Origin: Sphingorhabdus sp. EL138
GTDB lineage: Bacteria; Pseudomonadota; Alphaproteobacteria; Sphingomonadales; Sphingomonadaceae
Reading direction: 5' to 3'
NCBI RefSeq assembly: GCF_945890115.1
Contig: NZ_CAMDCK010000002.1
Span: 62,001 to 126,000, forward strand
DNA: 64,000 nucleotides
In this document: piece by piece, positions 8,361 through 17,697 of the stretch
How the letters are laid out: each line of letters opens with the position of its first letter
How positions within the stretch are numbered: the stretch's first letter is position 1
The notes under the pieces: generated by a model
What the model was told of the DNA's origin: nothing
Seen by the model: only the letters and a program-made list of their open reading frames with translations
Database searches by the model: none
Program-made: the position numbers and the translations under genes

Positions 8361-9134
8361 ATGAATCTAGCATCCCTTCTCGCCCAATTTTCGACCGGCG
8401 CCAATACGCACACAATCTCCATTCCGCCAAGTTGGCATCAGGGGCGCACCTGCTATGGCGGCCTGAGCTCCGTTCTGGCCTATCAGGCGGCCAAGCTGGC
8501 AGCGGACGACCTTCCGCCCCTACAATCGGCCCAGATTGCTTTTATCGGGCCTCTGGCGGGCGAAGTAGAAATCAACGCACATATCCTGCGGCGTGGTAAG
8601 AACACCGCTTTCGTTCAGGCCGAAATATCTGGCGCAGATGGCGTTGGCCTGACATGCAATTTCATTTTCATGAACCGCAGGCAAAGCCATTTGGATTATG
8701 TGCATATCCCGGCTCCGAACTTGCCACTTATTCCAACCGACGATGTTGTGCGCAGCGGCCCGCCAGAGTTTTTCACTGGGCATATGCAATATCCAGACAA
8801 AAGGCTGGATCTGGGCATGGCGACCAATCGGCTGGCAAGCTGGCATCGGCTGACCGAGCATCAAGGGCTGGACCATATTGCCGAACTTATCTGTATCGGG
8901 GACGCCCTGCCGCCGTCGGCCATGGGACTGATGACCGAAAAGGGCATGGTGAGCTCCATGAACTGGCAGATCAATATGCTAACCGACGCGCCAACCACCG
9001 AAAATGGCTGGTGGTATTTATCGAGCGAAACCCACCACGCCGCCAACGGCGCAAGCAGCCAGTATATGACGGTCTGGAACAGCAGCGGCGAAGCGGTGCT
9101 AATGGGTATGCAATCGGTCGCGATTTTCGCTTAA
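8361..9134 (+). CDS. Acyl-CoA thioesterase family protein (TesB-like double hotdog)
   Basis: The 257 residues match the thioesterase-like superfamily (PF13622): WHQGRTCYGGLSSVLAYQAA near residue 25 and a second hotdog half with WQINMLTDAP and GWWYLSSETHHA...Y. Such proteins hydrolyse acyl-CoA thioesters. It is divergent from the AraC regulator, which may control it. Its stop codon overlaps the stop of the convergent yciB gene in a shared TTAA (9131-9134). Confidence 0.82.
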   Translation: MNLASLLAQFSTGANTHTISIPPSWHQGRTCYGGLSSVLAYQAAKLAADDLPPLQSAQIAFIGPLAGEVEINAHILRRGKNTAFVQAEISGADGVGLTCNFIFMNRRQSHLDYVHIPAPNLPLIPTDDVVRSGPPEFFTGHMQYPDKRLDLGMATNRLASWHRLTEHQGLDHIAELICIGDALPPSAMGLMTEKGMVSSMNWQINMLTDAPTTENGWWYLSSETHHAANGASSQYMTVWNSSGEAVLMGMQSVAIFA

Positions 9135-9715
9135 ACAGCCGGCTTTGTCCGGGCAAAGCGCATGGCAAGCATGACGAGACCAATAACGATAAAATTATCG
9201 ACGAAGGTTTTGTAGAACAGCCAATTGTCGGTGGTCAGCAACTTTGCAGCGCCATAATTCAACGCCGCCATGATAAGACCGATGACGCCCATGACTATGG
9301 CAAAGCGGCCCGCGTTGATATCCGAATATGGCATGTAACGCGCCAAGCCTTTGCCGATATACGGCCCGCCTCGCGCACCATCGATGATGAAGAAGCTGGC
9401 CGCAATCAGGCCCGTAATCGTCCCGCGTTGCTTGATCCATTCGTCATCATTGAACCACAATGCCAACCCAGCCGATATGCAAAGCATGACGATGCCAAAC
9501 AAAGCGAGGCCGCCCGTGAGGTCTATTTTTGTGATGCGTTGGAACGTCACAAGGCCAAAACCGACAGCAACACCAACCAAGGCGGCCGTCTGTAAATCGG
9601 TCATTTTGGCTATGACGTAGAATAACAGGCCCGTGGCCACATCAATGGCAAAAGGCAGGCGGTTGTGCCGTGCAAATACGCCGCCATGCGTGTCTTGTGC
9701 GCTTTGTAAGCTCAT
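9131..9715 (-). CDS. yciB: Septation protein YciB/IspZ family, inner membrane
   Basis: Integral membrane protein of the IspZ/YciB family (PF04279), linked to cell-envelope synthesis and division. About five hydrophobic segments are visible, including LPFAIDVATGLLFYVIA, LALFGIVMLCISAGLALWF and FIVIGLVMLAMRF. The family motif KPIL/TKIDLTGGLALFG is recognisable. Length (194 aa) is usual. It begins 3 bases after rlmN ends, on the same strand, so the two probably form an rlmN-yciB transcription unit. It overlaps the thioesterase stop by 4 bp. Confidence 0.87.
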   Translation of the reverse strand: MSLQSAQDTHGGVFARHNRLPFAIDVATGLLFYVIAKMTDLQTAALVGVAVGFGLVTFQRITKIDLTGGLALFGIVMLCISAGLALWFNDDEWIKQRGTITGLIAASFFIIDGARGGPYIGKGLARYMPYSDINAGRFAIVMGVIGLIMAALNYGAAKLLTTDNWLFYKTFVDNFIVIGLVMLAMRFARTKPAV

Positions 9716-9718
9716 AGC

Positions 9719-10960
9719 TTAGCCCAAAGCCGCCTGTTTTTCTTCGGCGAGGCGGTCAAGCTCGGCGCGGCTTTTCTTCTCGCTGGAAGATTTCAATTGC
9801 CCACATGCCGCCATGATATCGCGGCCACGTGGTGTGCGGATCGGCGCGCTAATGCCAGCTTCAAAAATGATGCTGGAAAAACGCTTAATCCGTTCGGGGT
9901 CAGAACATGCATAGTCTGCGCCGGGCCATGGATTGAAGGGGATCAAATTGACCTTGGCGGGCAGTTTATACTGCCGGATGAGGCTGACGAGCTGGCGGGC
10001 GTCTTCGTCGCTGTCATTCTTGTCCTTCAACATCACATATTCAAACGTAATCCGCCGCGCGTTGCTGATACCGGGATATTCGGCGCAAGCGCGGAGCAAT
10101 TCATCTATGCCATATTTGCGGTTCAAGGGTACCAGTTCGTCACGCACCTCTTTGGTGACTCCATGCAGCGATACCGCCAGGTTGACGTTAATTTCCTCGC
10201 CTGCGCGCGCCATCATGGGCACAACACCGGACGTAGACAGCGTGATGCGGCGACGCGAGAGTCCAAGACCATCACCATGCATGACAATCTTCATCGCGTC
10301 GCGGACATTGTCGAAGTTATACAGCGGCTCACCCATGCCCATCAGGACAATGTTGGTCAGCATGCGGCCATCGGCGGTGTAATGGCCGACATCGTCGTCG
10401 TCATCTTCCTCCGCCGATGCAAAGGCCATATTGCCCTTTGGCCATTCGCCCAACGCATCGCGTGCCAGCATAACCTGACCGACGATTTCGCCAGGCGTCA
10501 GATTGCGCACCAACCGCATCGTGCCCGTATGGCAGAATCGGCAATTCAGCGTGCAACCGACTTGACTTGAAATGCATAAAGTTCCGCGATCGGCATCGGG
10601 GATGAAAACCATTTCATAATCCTGCGCATCGTCCGTGCGCAAAAGCCATTTGCGCGTGCCGTCGGTTGACACCTGCGCCTCGACAATTTCGGGGCGGCCA
10701 ATGACAAAGCGATCGGCAAGCCAAGGCCGCATCGTTTTTGCGATGTCCGTCATCGCCTCAAAATCGGTGACGCCGCGATGGTAAATCCAATGGAACACCT
10801 GCTTGGAACGCAGCTTCGCCGCTTTTTCGTCCAACTGCGATTCTTCAAATAGCTGCCGAATTTGGAGATGGCTCAACCCCATAAGGTCAATACGTCCATC
10901 ACTGCGCGGCGTAATGGCGCGCGGGGTGACTATAGGGTCGATATGGCCGGGAATTTGCAT
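9719..10960 (-). CDS. rlmN: Dual-specificity 23S rRNA (A2503) / tRNA (A37) methyltransferase RlmN
   Basis: Radical-SAM enzyme that methylates C2 of A2503 in 23S rRNA and A37 of some tRNAs. Seen: a radical-SAM cluster CTLNCRFC (CxxxCxxC), SQVGC just before it, [15 protein letters not shown], and [16 protein letters not shown] with the terminal [17 protein letters not shown], whose Cys is the methyl-carrying residue of the family. Starting at 10960 gives 413 aa, normal size; the frame is open to 11053, which would overlap the neighbouring kinase. An acidic insertion (EEDDDDD near residue 190) is unusual for the family but harmless-looking. It is in operon with yciB. Confidence 0.95.
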   Translation of the reverse strand: MQIPGHIDPIVTPRAITPRSDGRIDLMGLSHLQIRQLFEESQLDEKAAKLRSKQVFHWIYHRGVTDFEAMTDIAKTMRPWLADRFVIGRPEIVEAQVSTDGTRKWLLRTDDAQDYEMVFIPDADRGTLCISSQVGCTLNCRFCHTGTMRLVRNLTPGEIVGQVMLARDALGEWPKGNMAFASAEEDDDDDVGHYTADGRMLTNIVLMGMGEPLYNFDNVRDAMKIVMHGDGLGLSRRRITLSTSGVVPMMARAGEEINVNLAVSLHGVTKEVRDELVPLNRKYGIDELLRACAEYPGISNARRITFEYVMLKDKNDSDEDARQLVSLIRQYKLPAKVNLIPFNPWPGADYACSDPERIKRFSSIIFEAGISAPIRTPRGRDIMAACGQLKSSSEKKSRAELDRLAEEKQAALG

Positions 10961-11009
10961 GATAGCCGCGCCTATAATTATGTTGTCCGCGAAAAGCCAG
11001 CGTTGCGGC

Positions 11010-12035
11010 TTAGGCGGTTCGCACCACCGACACCTTTGTCCCCGGTCCCTCATCCGAAATCAGCACAACTGCACCCAATTGGCTTGCCAACGCCTCGACA
11101 ATACCAGTGCCTAGCCCTGGTTTACGGTCTTCTTCATCCTTGGGCATGCCGACGCCGTCATCTGTAACGACGAGTGTCCATGCCTTGCCAACCGAACTGA
11201 AGCCTACCTTAATCGACCCGTGCTGGTTCCGGTCCGGATAGGCATGCTTTAACGAATTGATGACCAATTCGGTGACAATCAAGCCAAGGCTGACCGAGGT
11301 ATCCGGGTCAACAGCGCTGTCATCGCATTGCGTGGAGAGCTTTATGCGCCCGGAGTCACCGATCATCGATGCACCGATGCTATTGCACAAATCCGCAAAG
11401 TAATTTTTGAGGCCGACATTATCGACAGCTGTCGACGACAAGTGCTTTTGCAGCGTTGCGATGGACATCACGCGGTTATGGGCGTCGCGCAAATGCTCAC
11501 GCGTCTCGTTCGACTGCACCTTTCGGGCGCTTTGCAGCAGGACGCTCGCGATAATCTGCAGGCTATTTGCAACGCGGTGCTGTATTTCGTTCAGCAGCAA
11601 CTGTTTTTCGCGGACAAGATCGTCGCGCACTTTATCGGCCAAACGCTGCGATGTGACATCGGTGATGGCGAGCACGACACGAATGCTCTCCGCTTCAAAA
11701 TAATCGAGCGTATGGGCGTTTATCAACAGCCGCAGCGTATCCTTTTCAGGGCGAACCAAATCCATTTCATACACATCAATTGCGGCTTTGCCCGAGATCG
11801 TGGCTTGCAACAGCGCATTGAGCTGCCGCACATTCCATTCGCCCCCACCCAAGTCGGCGAGCTTTTTGCCCGTAACACCCGCGCAATCGAGATCAAAAGC
11901 AGCGCAAAAGGATCTACTCGCCGCGATAATCGTCAGATCCTCCCGCAACAGAATAAGCGGTGAAAAGGAGGACGATATCAATGCGACCGACATATTGTCG
12001 GCATGCTCGGGCAAACGGGTCAGCGGTTTTTCCAT
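11010..12035 (-). CDS. Sensor histidine kinase, HisKA_2/HWE type with N-terminal PAS-like domain
   Basis: The protein has a PAS-like segment ([23 protein letters not shown]), then the phospho-acceptor helix [20 protein letters not shown] of the HisKA_2/HWE class, then HATPase boxes ([38 protein letters not shown]). There is no transmembrane segment, so it is a cytosolic sensor. In sphingomonads such kinases often feed the PhyR general stress response; no response regulator is adjacent here. The frame is open to 12191; the first 52 codons look non-coding, so I took the ATG at 12035, with moderate doubt. Confidence 0.83.
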   Translation of the reverse strand: MEKPLTRLPEHADNMSVALISSSFSPLILLREDLTIIAASRSFCAAFDLDCAGVTGKKLADLGGGEWNVRQLNALLQATISGKAAIDVYEMDLVRPEKDTLRLLINAHTLDYFEAESIRVVLAITDVTSQRLADKVRDDLVREKQLLLNEIQHRVANSLQIIASVLLQSARKVQSNETREHLRDAHNRVMSIATLQKHLSSTAVDNVGLKNYFADLCNSIGASMIGDSGRIKLSTQCDDSAVDPDTSVSLGLIVTELVINSLKHAYPDRNQHGSIKVGFSSVGKAWTLVVTDDGVGMPKDEEDRKPGLGTGIVEALASQLGAVVLISDEGPGTKVSVVRTA

Positions 12036-12265
12036 GGCGTATAGCCGTTGTAAACTGGAGGCTATCGGGGCGAGAGCCATACCCAAGCGCAATTTGTTAT
12101 CGAACAAATATAAAATGTCACCTTTTGTAACAGACCTGCGCCATTCCAGTGAGTCAATTCGGCTTGAACGTGATTTTATATTTGAATGCATCTGAAGACA
12201 GCCGCGGCAATGGCGCTAAGCGGGCCATGAAGATGATCTGTATCGACAACAGCCACGCGGCTATT

Positions 12266-12913
12266 TCACGCGCGCTCGCCTTGCCCGCTGCCATCAATGA
12301 CCAAAGCTTCGACACCGTCGCGGATCATGACCATGCTACCTTGTGCCAGGCTGGGCGCGATGGGCGCGCCGAACTGCGCCATCGGTTCGATCCCAAGCAG
12401 CAACCCGCGCAGCACCCGCGCAGTCATGCCGTGGCAGATAATCAGCATATCCTGATCAAAGGGCAATGCGCCAAGCCAGTGCGACAGACGCTGCGCCACA
12501 TCTTCATAATATTCGCCGCCTTCGGGCCGGACCGAAAATAGTTTATGCTCGATATCAACTATGGGGCCGATTTCGGCAGATATGTCGGCATAGGTCCGGC
12601 TTGACCAACGTCCGACGTCGATTTCAAGCAAACGGTCGTCGCGGTTGGTCTCGTGCCAATCCGCATCAATTTCTTCCGCAATTAAGGCAAGCGTTTGTAG
12701 CGCGCGGCCTGCGGTGGATGACCAAAGCTGCGGCCTTGCATCCGCCCCCAGATATTCCGCCAACGCACGGCCCATATCACGCGCCTGAATACACCCCTCC
12801 CACGTCAGCGGCGTATGCAATTCGGCCTGGCCTTGCATCCGCGCCACTTTGTTGAACACTGTCTCCCCATGCCGCGCGATGAAAAGCCGTCGATTGTGTG
12901 TTGAAATGCCCAT
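12266..12913 (-). CDS. Histidine phosphatase family protein (phosphoglycerate mutase-like)
   Basis: A branch-1 histidine phosphatase: RHGE at residues 14-17 carries the phospho-accepting His, and IICHGMTARVLRG supplies the second catalytic His. Arg pairs typical of the phosphate pocket (SSTAGRALQT) are present. Length (215 aa) fits cobalamin-phosphatase or broad-specificity members; the substrate is unknown. The start at 12913 has AAGGGGGG shortly upstream; an ATG at 12949 is possible but worse placed. It is divergent from dnaN. Confidence 0.86.
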   Translation of the reverse strand: MGISTHNRRLFIARHGETVFNKVARMQGQAELHTPLTWEGCIQARDMGRALAEYLGADARPQLWSSTAGRALQTLALIAEEIDADWHETNRDDRLLEIDVGRWSSRTYADISAEIGPIVDIEHKLFSVRPEGGEYYEDVAQRLSHWLGALPFDQDMLIICHGMTARVLRGLLLGIEPMAQFGAPIAPSLAQGSMVMIRDGVEALVIDGSGQGERA

Positions 12914-13056
12914 GACCCCCCTTATTCCACAGGATATTGTTAGAGGCAAAAGCTATCGACTTGCCCTAACGGTCAAAGCGGTTATGGAAGATTAAGCATA
13001 GAAATAGGGTTTTTTGGCTGGATTACAGACTATCCGGTCAGACAAGGGGAATTTGA

Positions 13057-14172
13057 ATGAGAGCCACGATCGAACGCGCGACCCTGCTGAAAAGCCTGAG
13101 CCACGTCCAGTCCGTAGTGGAGCGGCGCAACACCATACCCATATTGTCCAATGTCCTGATCGAAGCAAGCGAAGGCGGTAAGATCAAGCTGACCGCCACC
13201 GACCTTGATTTGCAGGTCGTTGAAACCTTTGCTGCTGATGTCGAAACCCCCGGCGCAACAACGGTTTCCGCGCACACCTTGTTCGAAATCGCGCGCAAGT
13301 TGCCCGATGGTTCGCAAGTGCAATTGCATGCCGCCGACGGTCGTATGGCGGTCAACGCTGGCCGCGCCCGTTTCTCGCTCGCGACACTGCCACGTGAGGA
13401 TTTCCCGACAATTGCCGAAGGTGACTTGCCCACATCGTTTGAAATCCCTGCAAGTTCGCTGATCCAGATCATCGATAAAACGCGTTTTGCGATTTCGACC
13501 GAAGAAACACGTTATTATCTCAACGGCATTTTCCTGCACGTCACCGACGATGCCGAGCCCGTTTTGAAAGCCGCAGCGACCGATGGCCATCGTTTGGCGC
13601 GCGTGACCCTGCCACGTCCCGCTGGCGCAGAAAACATGCCCGACATCATCGTGCCGCGCAAATGTGTTGCCGAAATCCGCAAGCTGCTCGACGAAAGCGG
13701 CGACAATGTCATCCAGATCGACCTGTCGGCCAGCAAAATCCGCTTTACCTTTGACAGCGTCATCCTGACATCAAAGCTGATCGACGGCACCTTCCCCGAT
13801 TATAGCCGCGTCATTCCAACCGCGAACGACAAATTGCTGCGCATTGATCCCAAGGCATTTTCACAAGGCGTCGACCGCGTCGCGACCATCGCCACCGAAA
13901 AAACCCGCGCCGTCAAAATGGCACTGGATCAGGACAAAATCACCTTGTCCGTCACCAGCCCCGAAAACGGCACGGCGGCGGAAGAAGTCTCCGGCCAATA
14001 TAGCAGCGAGGGTTTCGAAATCGGCTTCAACGCCCGCTATTTGATGGACATATTAGGCGAAATCGAAGGCGATGTGGTTGAGTTGCACTTGGCCGACGCC
14101 AGCGCCCCTACGTTGATCCGTGAGAATGACAAGTCGGCGGCGTTGTATGTACTGATGCCGATGCGGGTGTAA
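13057..14172 (+). CDS. dnaN: DNA polymerase III subunit beta (sliding clamp)
   Basis: Ring-shaped processivity clamp of the replicative polymerase. The N-terminus (MRATIERATLLKSLSHVQSVVERRNTIPILSN region), the middle domain start FEIPASSLIQIIDKTRFAIS and the C-terminal residues YVLMPMRV are diagnostic. At 371 aa it is full length with the usual three domains of about 120 residues. AAGGGGAA precedes the ATG. dnaA is not next to it and no recF/gyrB follows, so the classical dnaA-dnaN-recF order is broken here, as is common in sphingomonads. Confidence 0.97.
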   Translation: MRATIERATLLKSLSHVQSVVERRNTIPILSNVLIEASEGGKIKLTATDLDLQVVETFAADVETPGATTVSAHTLFEIARKLPDGSQVQLHAADGRMAVNAGRARFSLATLPREDFPTIAEGDLPTSFEIPASSLIQIIDKTRFAISTEETRYYLNGIFLHVTDDAEPVLKAAATDGHRLARVTLPRPAGAENMPDIIVPRKCVAEIRKLLDESGDNVIQIDLSASKIRFTFDSVILTSKLIDGTFPDYSRVIPTANDKLLRIDPKAFSQGVDRVATIATEKTRAVKMALDQDKITLSVTSPENGTAAEEVSGQYSSEGFEIGFNARYLMDILGEIEGDVVELHLADASAPTLIRENDKSAALYVLMPMRV

Positions 14173-14193
14173 TTGGACTGACTGTTAAAAATT

Positions 14194-14274
14194 AAGATGC
14201 TGAAACACGTTCAGCATGACGGAGTGGAGAACAGCTGTTTCCTTTCACCGTCACCCTGAACTCGTTTCAGGGTC
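14194..14274. repeat. Dispersed inverted-repeat family, two hairpin halves
   Basis: Two related hairpins face each other: 14194-14222 (GATGCTGAA ... TTCAGCATGAC) and 14248-14274 (GTCACCCTGAA ... TTCAGGGTC). This is a diverged copy of the element at 1137-1229. It lies between the dnaN and amidohydrolase stops and could act as a bidirectional 3' structure for both. Confidence 0.75.
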
Positions 14275-14291
14275 TTACTTTCCGCCTGCCA

Positions 14292-16034
14292 TCACTCCGC
14301 CGCCTCCGCCATATCGATGCTCTGCGGGCCGCGCACTACGATGCCCGGCAACGCGCCGGTCATGGCACCATTACGGAAGGTTACTACACCCGATTTTATT
14401 GTTGCGACATAGCCGTCAGCCTTTTGCAATAAACGCTTGCCACCGGCGGGCAGGTCGAACGCCAACCACGGCTTCAACAATTTCAACGCGTCAAAATCGA
14501 TCACGTTGATATCGGCGAGATAGCCGGGCTTCAGCACACCGCGATCATTCAACCCATAGAGCCGCGCCGTGTCGTGGCATTGGCGTTTCACGGCCAGTTC
14601 GAGCGATATTGTCCCAGCCTTACGATCGCGCGCCCAATAACACAGCAGAAATGTCGGTGACGCCGCGTCGCAAATCGTCCCGCAATGTGCGCCGCCATCG
14701 GACAGCGATGCGACGATATCTTCACGCTGGAGCAGTTCTTTGGTGAAGTCCAAATTGCCATCCATATAATTCAATATCGGCAAGTAAATCATGCCGTTCC
14801 CGTCGTCGGCCATCAACTGGTCATAGGCATATTCGGCGCTTTCTTTGCCTGCAGCCTGTGCAAAGCCAAAGACGCTTTCTTCGCGTGTGGGTTCATAGCT
14901 AAAACCATCGCCCAGCGGGAATTGCATAGCCCAAGCGGCGGTCACCAGCATGAAGAATGGGGCCATATCAACCGATGGCGACGGCAAATTGTCCTCCGCT
15001 AGCATCATAGCCTTGAACGCCGGGTCGGACAGTTTTGCCTTCTGTTCATCCCATGACAGCCCAGCGATTTTCTGCCAGCTTGGCTTGCGCATGAATGGAT
15101 GCACCGTGCCGCGCCAGTTCATGATGACGCCGATACCGCGCAGGCCGATCGCCGCGACCAGATTGGCACCATTGTCATTGGCGTTGCGCATCCCTGCCAT
15201 TTGCTCGGTCCATGGCATTTGCTTGATGGGCGATTGCAACATGGTGAAGGCGATGGGCAGCCCCGTCTCGCGGCTTAACCGACCCATCCAGCCGAACTCG
15301 TCCCATTCTTCCAAGAAATCGGTGGTTAGCTCAAACACCCCATGCCCAACCTTACCCATGGCGCGGCCAATACCAACCAGTTCGGGTTCGGTCGCCGTGG
15401 TCCCGGGGACAAGTTCGCCATCGACCGATTTATGCAACACCGTGCGTGAGGTGGAAAAGCCCAAAGCCCCTGCGCGCAAGCCTTCCTCCACCAGCCGCGC
15501 CATTTCGGCGATGTCTGCTTCGGTTGGCTCCTCATTATCCGCCCCGCGCTGTCCCATGACAAAGGCACGCAACGCGCCATGCGGAACTTGCGTGCCAATA
15601 TCGATGGTGCGCGGGCGGCGTTCCAGCGCATCCAAATAATCAGGAAAACTCTCCCAATCCCACTTCATACCTTCGGCCAACGCAGTGCCTGGAATATCCT
15701 CGACACCCTCCATCAGGCCGATCAGCCAGTCATGCTTGTCCTTTTTCGCGGGGGCAAAGCCAACACCGCAATTGCCCATCACCACAGTCGTGACGCCATG
15801 CCAGCTGGATGGCGCCATTTCGCTGTCCCAAGTGGCTTGGCCATCATAATGGGTATGGATGTCAACAAATCCGGGGGCGACGACCTTACCAGTCGCATCG
15901 ATTTCTTCGCGGCCCGATGCACTGATTTGACCAATGGCGGTAATCACGCCGCCATCCACCGCGACATCGGCCACAAAACGCGCCGCGCCCGTGCCATCAA
16001 CTACGGTTCCGCCCCGAATAACCAGATCATGCAT
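14292..16034 (-). CDS. Amidohydrolase family protein, N-acyl-D-amino-acid deacylase-like
   Basis: Metal-dependent amidohydrolase of the D-aminoacylase/dihydroorotase fold. The metal-binding start is seen at residues 55-65 ([18 protein letters not shown]), followed by a conserved [10 protein letters not shown] segment, [12 protein letters not shown] and a late [13 protein letters not shown] motif carrying the catalytic Asp. The 580 aa length matches the long deacylase subfamily. Whether it hydrolyses N-acyl-D-amino acids or another cyclic amide cannot be read from sequence. It is encoded alone, upstream of nothing obviously related. Confidence 0.84.
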   Translation of the reverse strand: MHDLVIRGGTVVDGTGAARFVADVAVDGGVITAIGQISASGREEIDATGKVVAPGFVDIHTHYDGQATWDSEMAPSSWHGVTTVVMGNCGVGFAPAKKDKHDWLIGLMEGVEDIPGTALAEGMKWDWESFPDYLDALERRPRTIDIGTQVPHGALRAFVMGQRGADNEEPTEADIAEMARLVEEGLRAGALGFSTSRTVLHKSVDGELVPGTTATEPELVGIGRAMGKVGHGVFELTTDFLEEWDEFGWMGRLSRETGLPIAFTMLQSPIKQMPWTEQMAGMRNANDNGANLVAAIGLRGIGVIMNWRGTVHPFMRKPSWQKIAGLSWDEQKAKLSDPAFKAMMLAEDNLPSPSVDMAPFFMLVTAAWAMQFPLGDGFSYEPTREESVFGFAQAAGKESAEYAYDQLMADDGNGMIYLPILNYMDGNLDFTKELLQREDIVASLSDGGAHCGTICDAASPTFLLCYWARDRKAGTISLELAVKRQCHDTARLYGLNDRGVLKPGYLADINVIDFDALKLLKPWLAFDLPAGGKRLLQKADGYVATIKSGVVTFRNGAMTGALPGIVVRGPQSIDMAEAAE

Positions 16035-16114
16035 GCCGACTCTCCTCTTTCCTCGAGGTGAATGTATCAGCTTTAATCCGGCAATTGAACCTTTGCGACG
16101 CAGTACCGGCAGAT

Positions 16115-17332
16115 TTACCCTTTACGTCCCGCCAGCAAACGCAAGCGCAGCGCGTTCAACTTGATAAAGCCTGCGGCATCCTTCTGGTCATAAGCACCAG
16201 CATCGTCTTCGAACGTCACAACTTTTTCGCTATACAGGCTGTTGGGCGATTTGCGGCCGACCACGCTTGCAAGGCCCTTGTAAAGCTTCAGGCGCACAGT
16301 GCCCGACACATGCACTTGGCTATGGTCTATCGCGGCTTGCAACATTTCGCGCTCGGGCGAGAACCAGAAGCCGTTGTAAATCAGTTCGGCATATTTGGGC
16401 ATCAGTTCATCTTTGAGATGCGCTGCGCCGCGGTCCAAGGTGATGCTTTCGATGCCGCGATGGGCACGCGCGTAAATCTCGCCGCCAGGCGTTTCATACA
16501 TGCCGCGCGATTTCATACCAACGAAACGGTTTTCGACCAGATCAAGCCGCCCAATGCCATGTCTGCGACCCAGTTCATTCAACGCCGCCAGCAAGGTCGC
16601 AGGCGACATGGCTTCACCATTCAGCGCAACGCCGTCACCCTTTTCAAAATCGACGGTGATATATTCCGGCGTGTCCGGCGCGTCTTCGGGATTGACCGTG
16701 CGCGAATAGACATAATCGGGTGTTTCATCCCACGGATCTTCTAGCACTTTGCCCTCGGACGAAGTGTGCAGAAGGTTAGCGTCGGTCGAAAACGGGCTTT
16801 CGCCGCGCTTGTCCTTGGGTACAGGAATCTGATGTTGTTCGGCCCATTCAATCAGGCGCGTGCGGCTCGTCAGGTCCCATTCGCGCCAAGGGGCGATAAC
16901 CTTGATATCGGGATTGAGCGCATAAGCCGACAGCTCGAAACGCACTTGGTCATTGCCCTTGCCCGTCGCGCCATGCGCAATGGCATCAGCGCCCGTTTCC
17001 GCCGCAATCTCAATCAACCGTTTCGAAATCAACGGCCGCGCAATCGATGTGCCCAATAAATAATCGCCTTCATAGCGGGCATTGGCGCGCATCATCGGAA
17101 AGACAAAGTCGCGGACGAATTCTTCGCGCAGATCATCAATATAAATATGATGGTCAGGCACGCCCATCAGCACCGCCTTTTCGCGGGCTGGCCCAAGCTC
17201 TTCCCCCTGCCCCAGATCAGCGGTGAAGGTTACGACTTCGCAGCCATATTCAACCTGCAGCCATTTCAGGATGACGCTGGTGTCGAGACCACCCGAATAA
17301 GCAAGAACGACTTTCTTGATGCTGTCTGTCAT
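16115..17332 (-). CDS. argG: Argininosuccinate synthase
   Basis: Joins citrulline and aspartate using ATP in arginine synthesis. The ATP-pyrophosphatase loop AYSGGLDTS is at residues 11-19, with [27 protein letters not shown]-like [10 protein letters not shown] and [24 protein letters not shown] all recognisable. The 405 aa length is normal. No other arg gene is adjacent. The gene starts just upstream of a remnant gene of unrelated function. Confidence 0.96.
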   Translation of the reverse strand: MTDSIKKVVLAYSGGLDTSVILKWLQVEYGCEVVTFTADLGQGEELGPAREKAVLMGVPDHHIYIDDLREEFVRDFVFPMMRANARYEGDYLLGTSIARPLISKRLIEIAAETGADAIAHGATGKGNDQVRFELSAYALNPDIKVIAPWREWDLTSRTRLIEWAEQHQIPVPKDKRGESPFSTDANLLHTSSEGKVLEDPWDETPDYVYSRTVNPEDAPDTPEYITVDFEKGDGVALNGEAMSPATLLAALNELGRRHGIGRLDLVENRFVGMKSRGMYETPGGEIYARAHRGIESITLDRGAAHLKDELMPKYAELIYNGFWFSPEREMLQAAIDHSQVHVSGTVRLKLYKGLASVVGRKSPNSLYSEKVVTFEDDAGAYDQKDAAGFIKLNALRLRLLAGRKG

Positions 17333-17379
17333 GTCACTTTGGTTCCGAAGCTAAAATATCTGCGGCGCGGCCTAACAGC

Positions 17380-17496
17380 TTAGGCGCGGCTCGACAACTC
17401 CCACAACTGCCAAATCCCCAGAAGGAAGAACATTGCAGCGGCGATGATATGCACCATGCGCAGGGAAATTTTCGTCACCAGCCTTTCGGCCCAATA
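17380..17496 (-). pseudogene. Probable remnant of a TMEM165/GDT1-type membrane protein (C-terminus only)
   Basis: Read on the minus strand, this stretch ends in a stop at 17380-17382 and encodes WAERLVTKISLRM, then a hydrophobic helix (VHIIAAAMFFLLGIWQLW) and a short polar tail. That is what the C-terminal helix of Gdt1/UPF0016 cation exchangers looks like. No in-frame start or earlier helix precedes it. A 33-codon ORF on the + strand (17496-17597, MLMHVSFGWNDWYS...) abuts it; I cannot assign it. The rest of the 365-base gap holds the glcB upstream region. Confidence 0.42.
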
Positions 17497-17697
17497 TGTT
17501 GATGCATGTCTCGTTCGGGTGGAACGACTGGTACTCCCCAGATGACCGGAATTTTATTGAGCTGTTGAGGCTAAGGATGCATGCGCCACCGAATTAACGG
17601 CCAGTCCTGTTTTTTCCTTTTGTCGATGGGTAACACCCGTTAGGGGGTGCGCAACGATAAGAATCTCCCTAGGCACCGTTTTTACTGGAGCCCGATT

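Noticed and set aside
8654-9595. 313-codon + strand ORF
   Set aside because: It is a shadow over the thioesterase and yciB genes; both have clear families, and the shadow is rich in Arg, His and Gln without motifs.
11053-12191. Longer start for the histidine kinase at 12191
   Set aside because: The extra 52 codons look non-coding and have no ribosome-binding site, although the start remains uncertain.
13030-13590. 186-codon ORF antisense to dnaN
   Set aside because: Shadow of dnaN; no start signal or motif.
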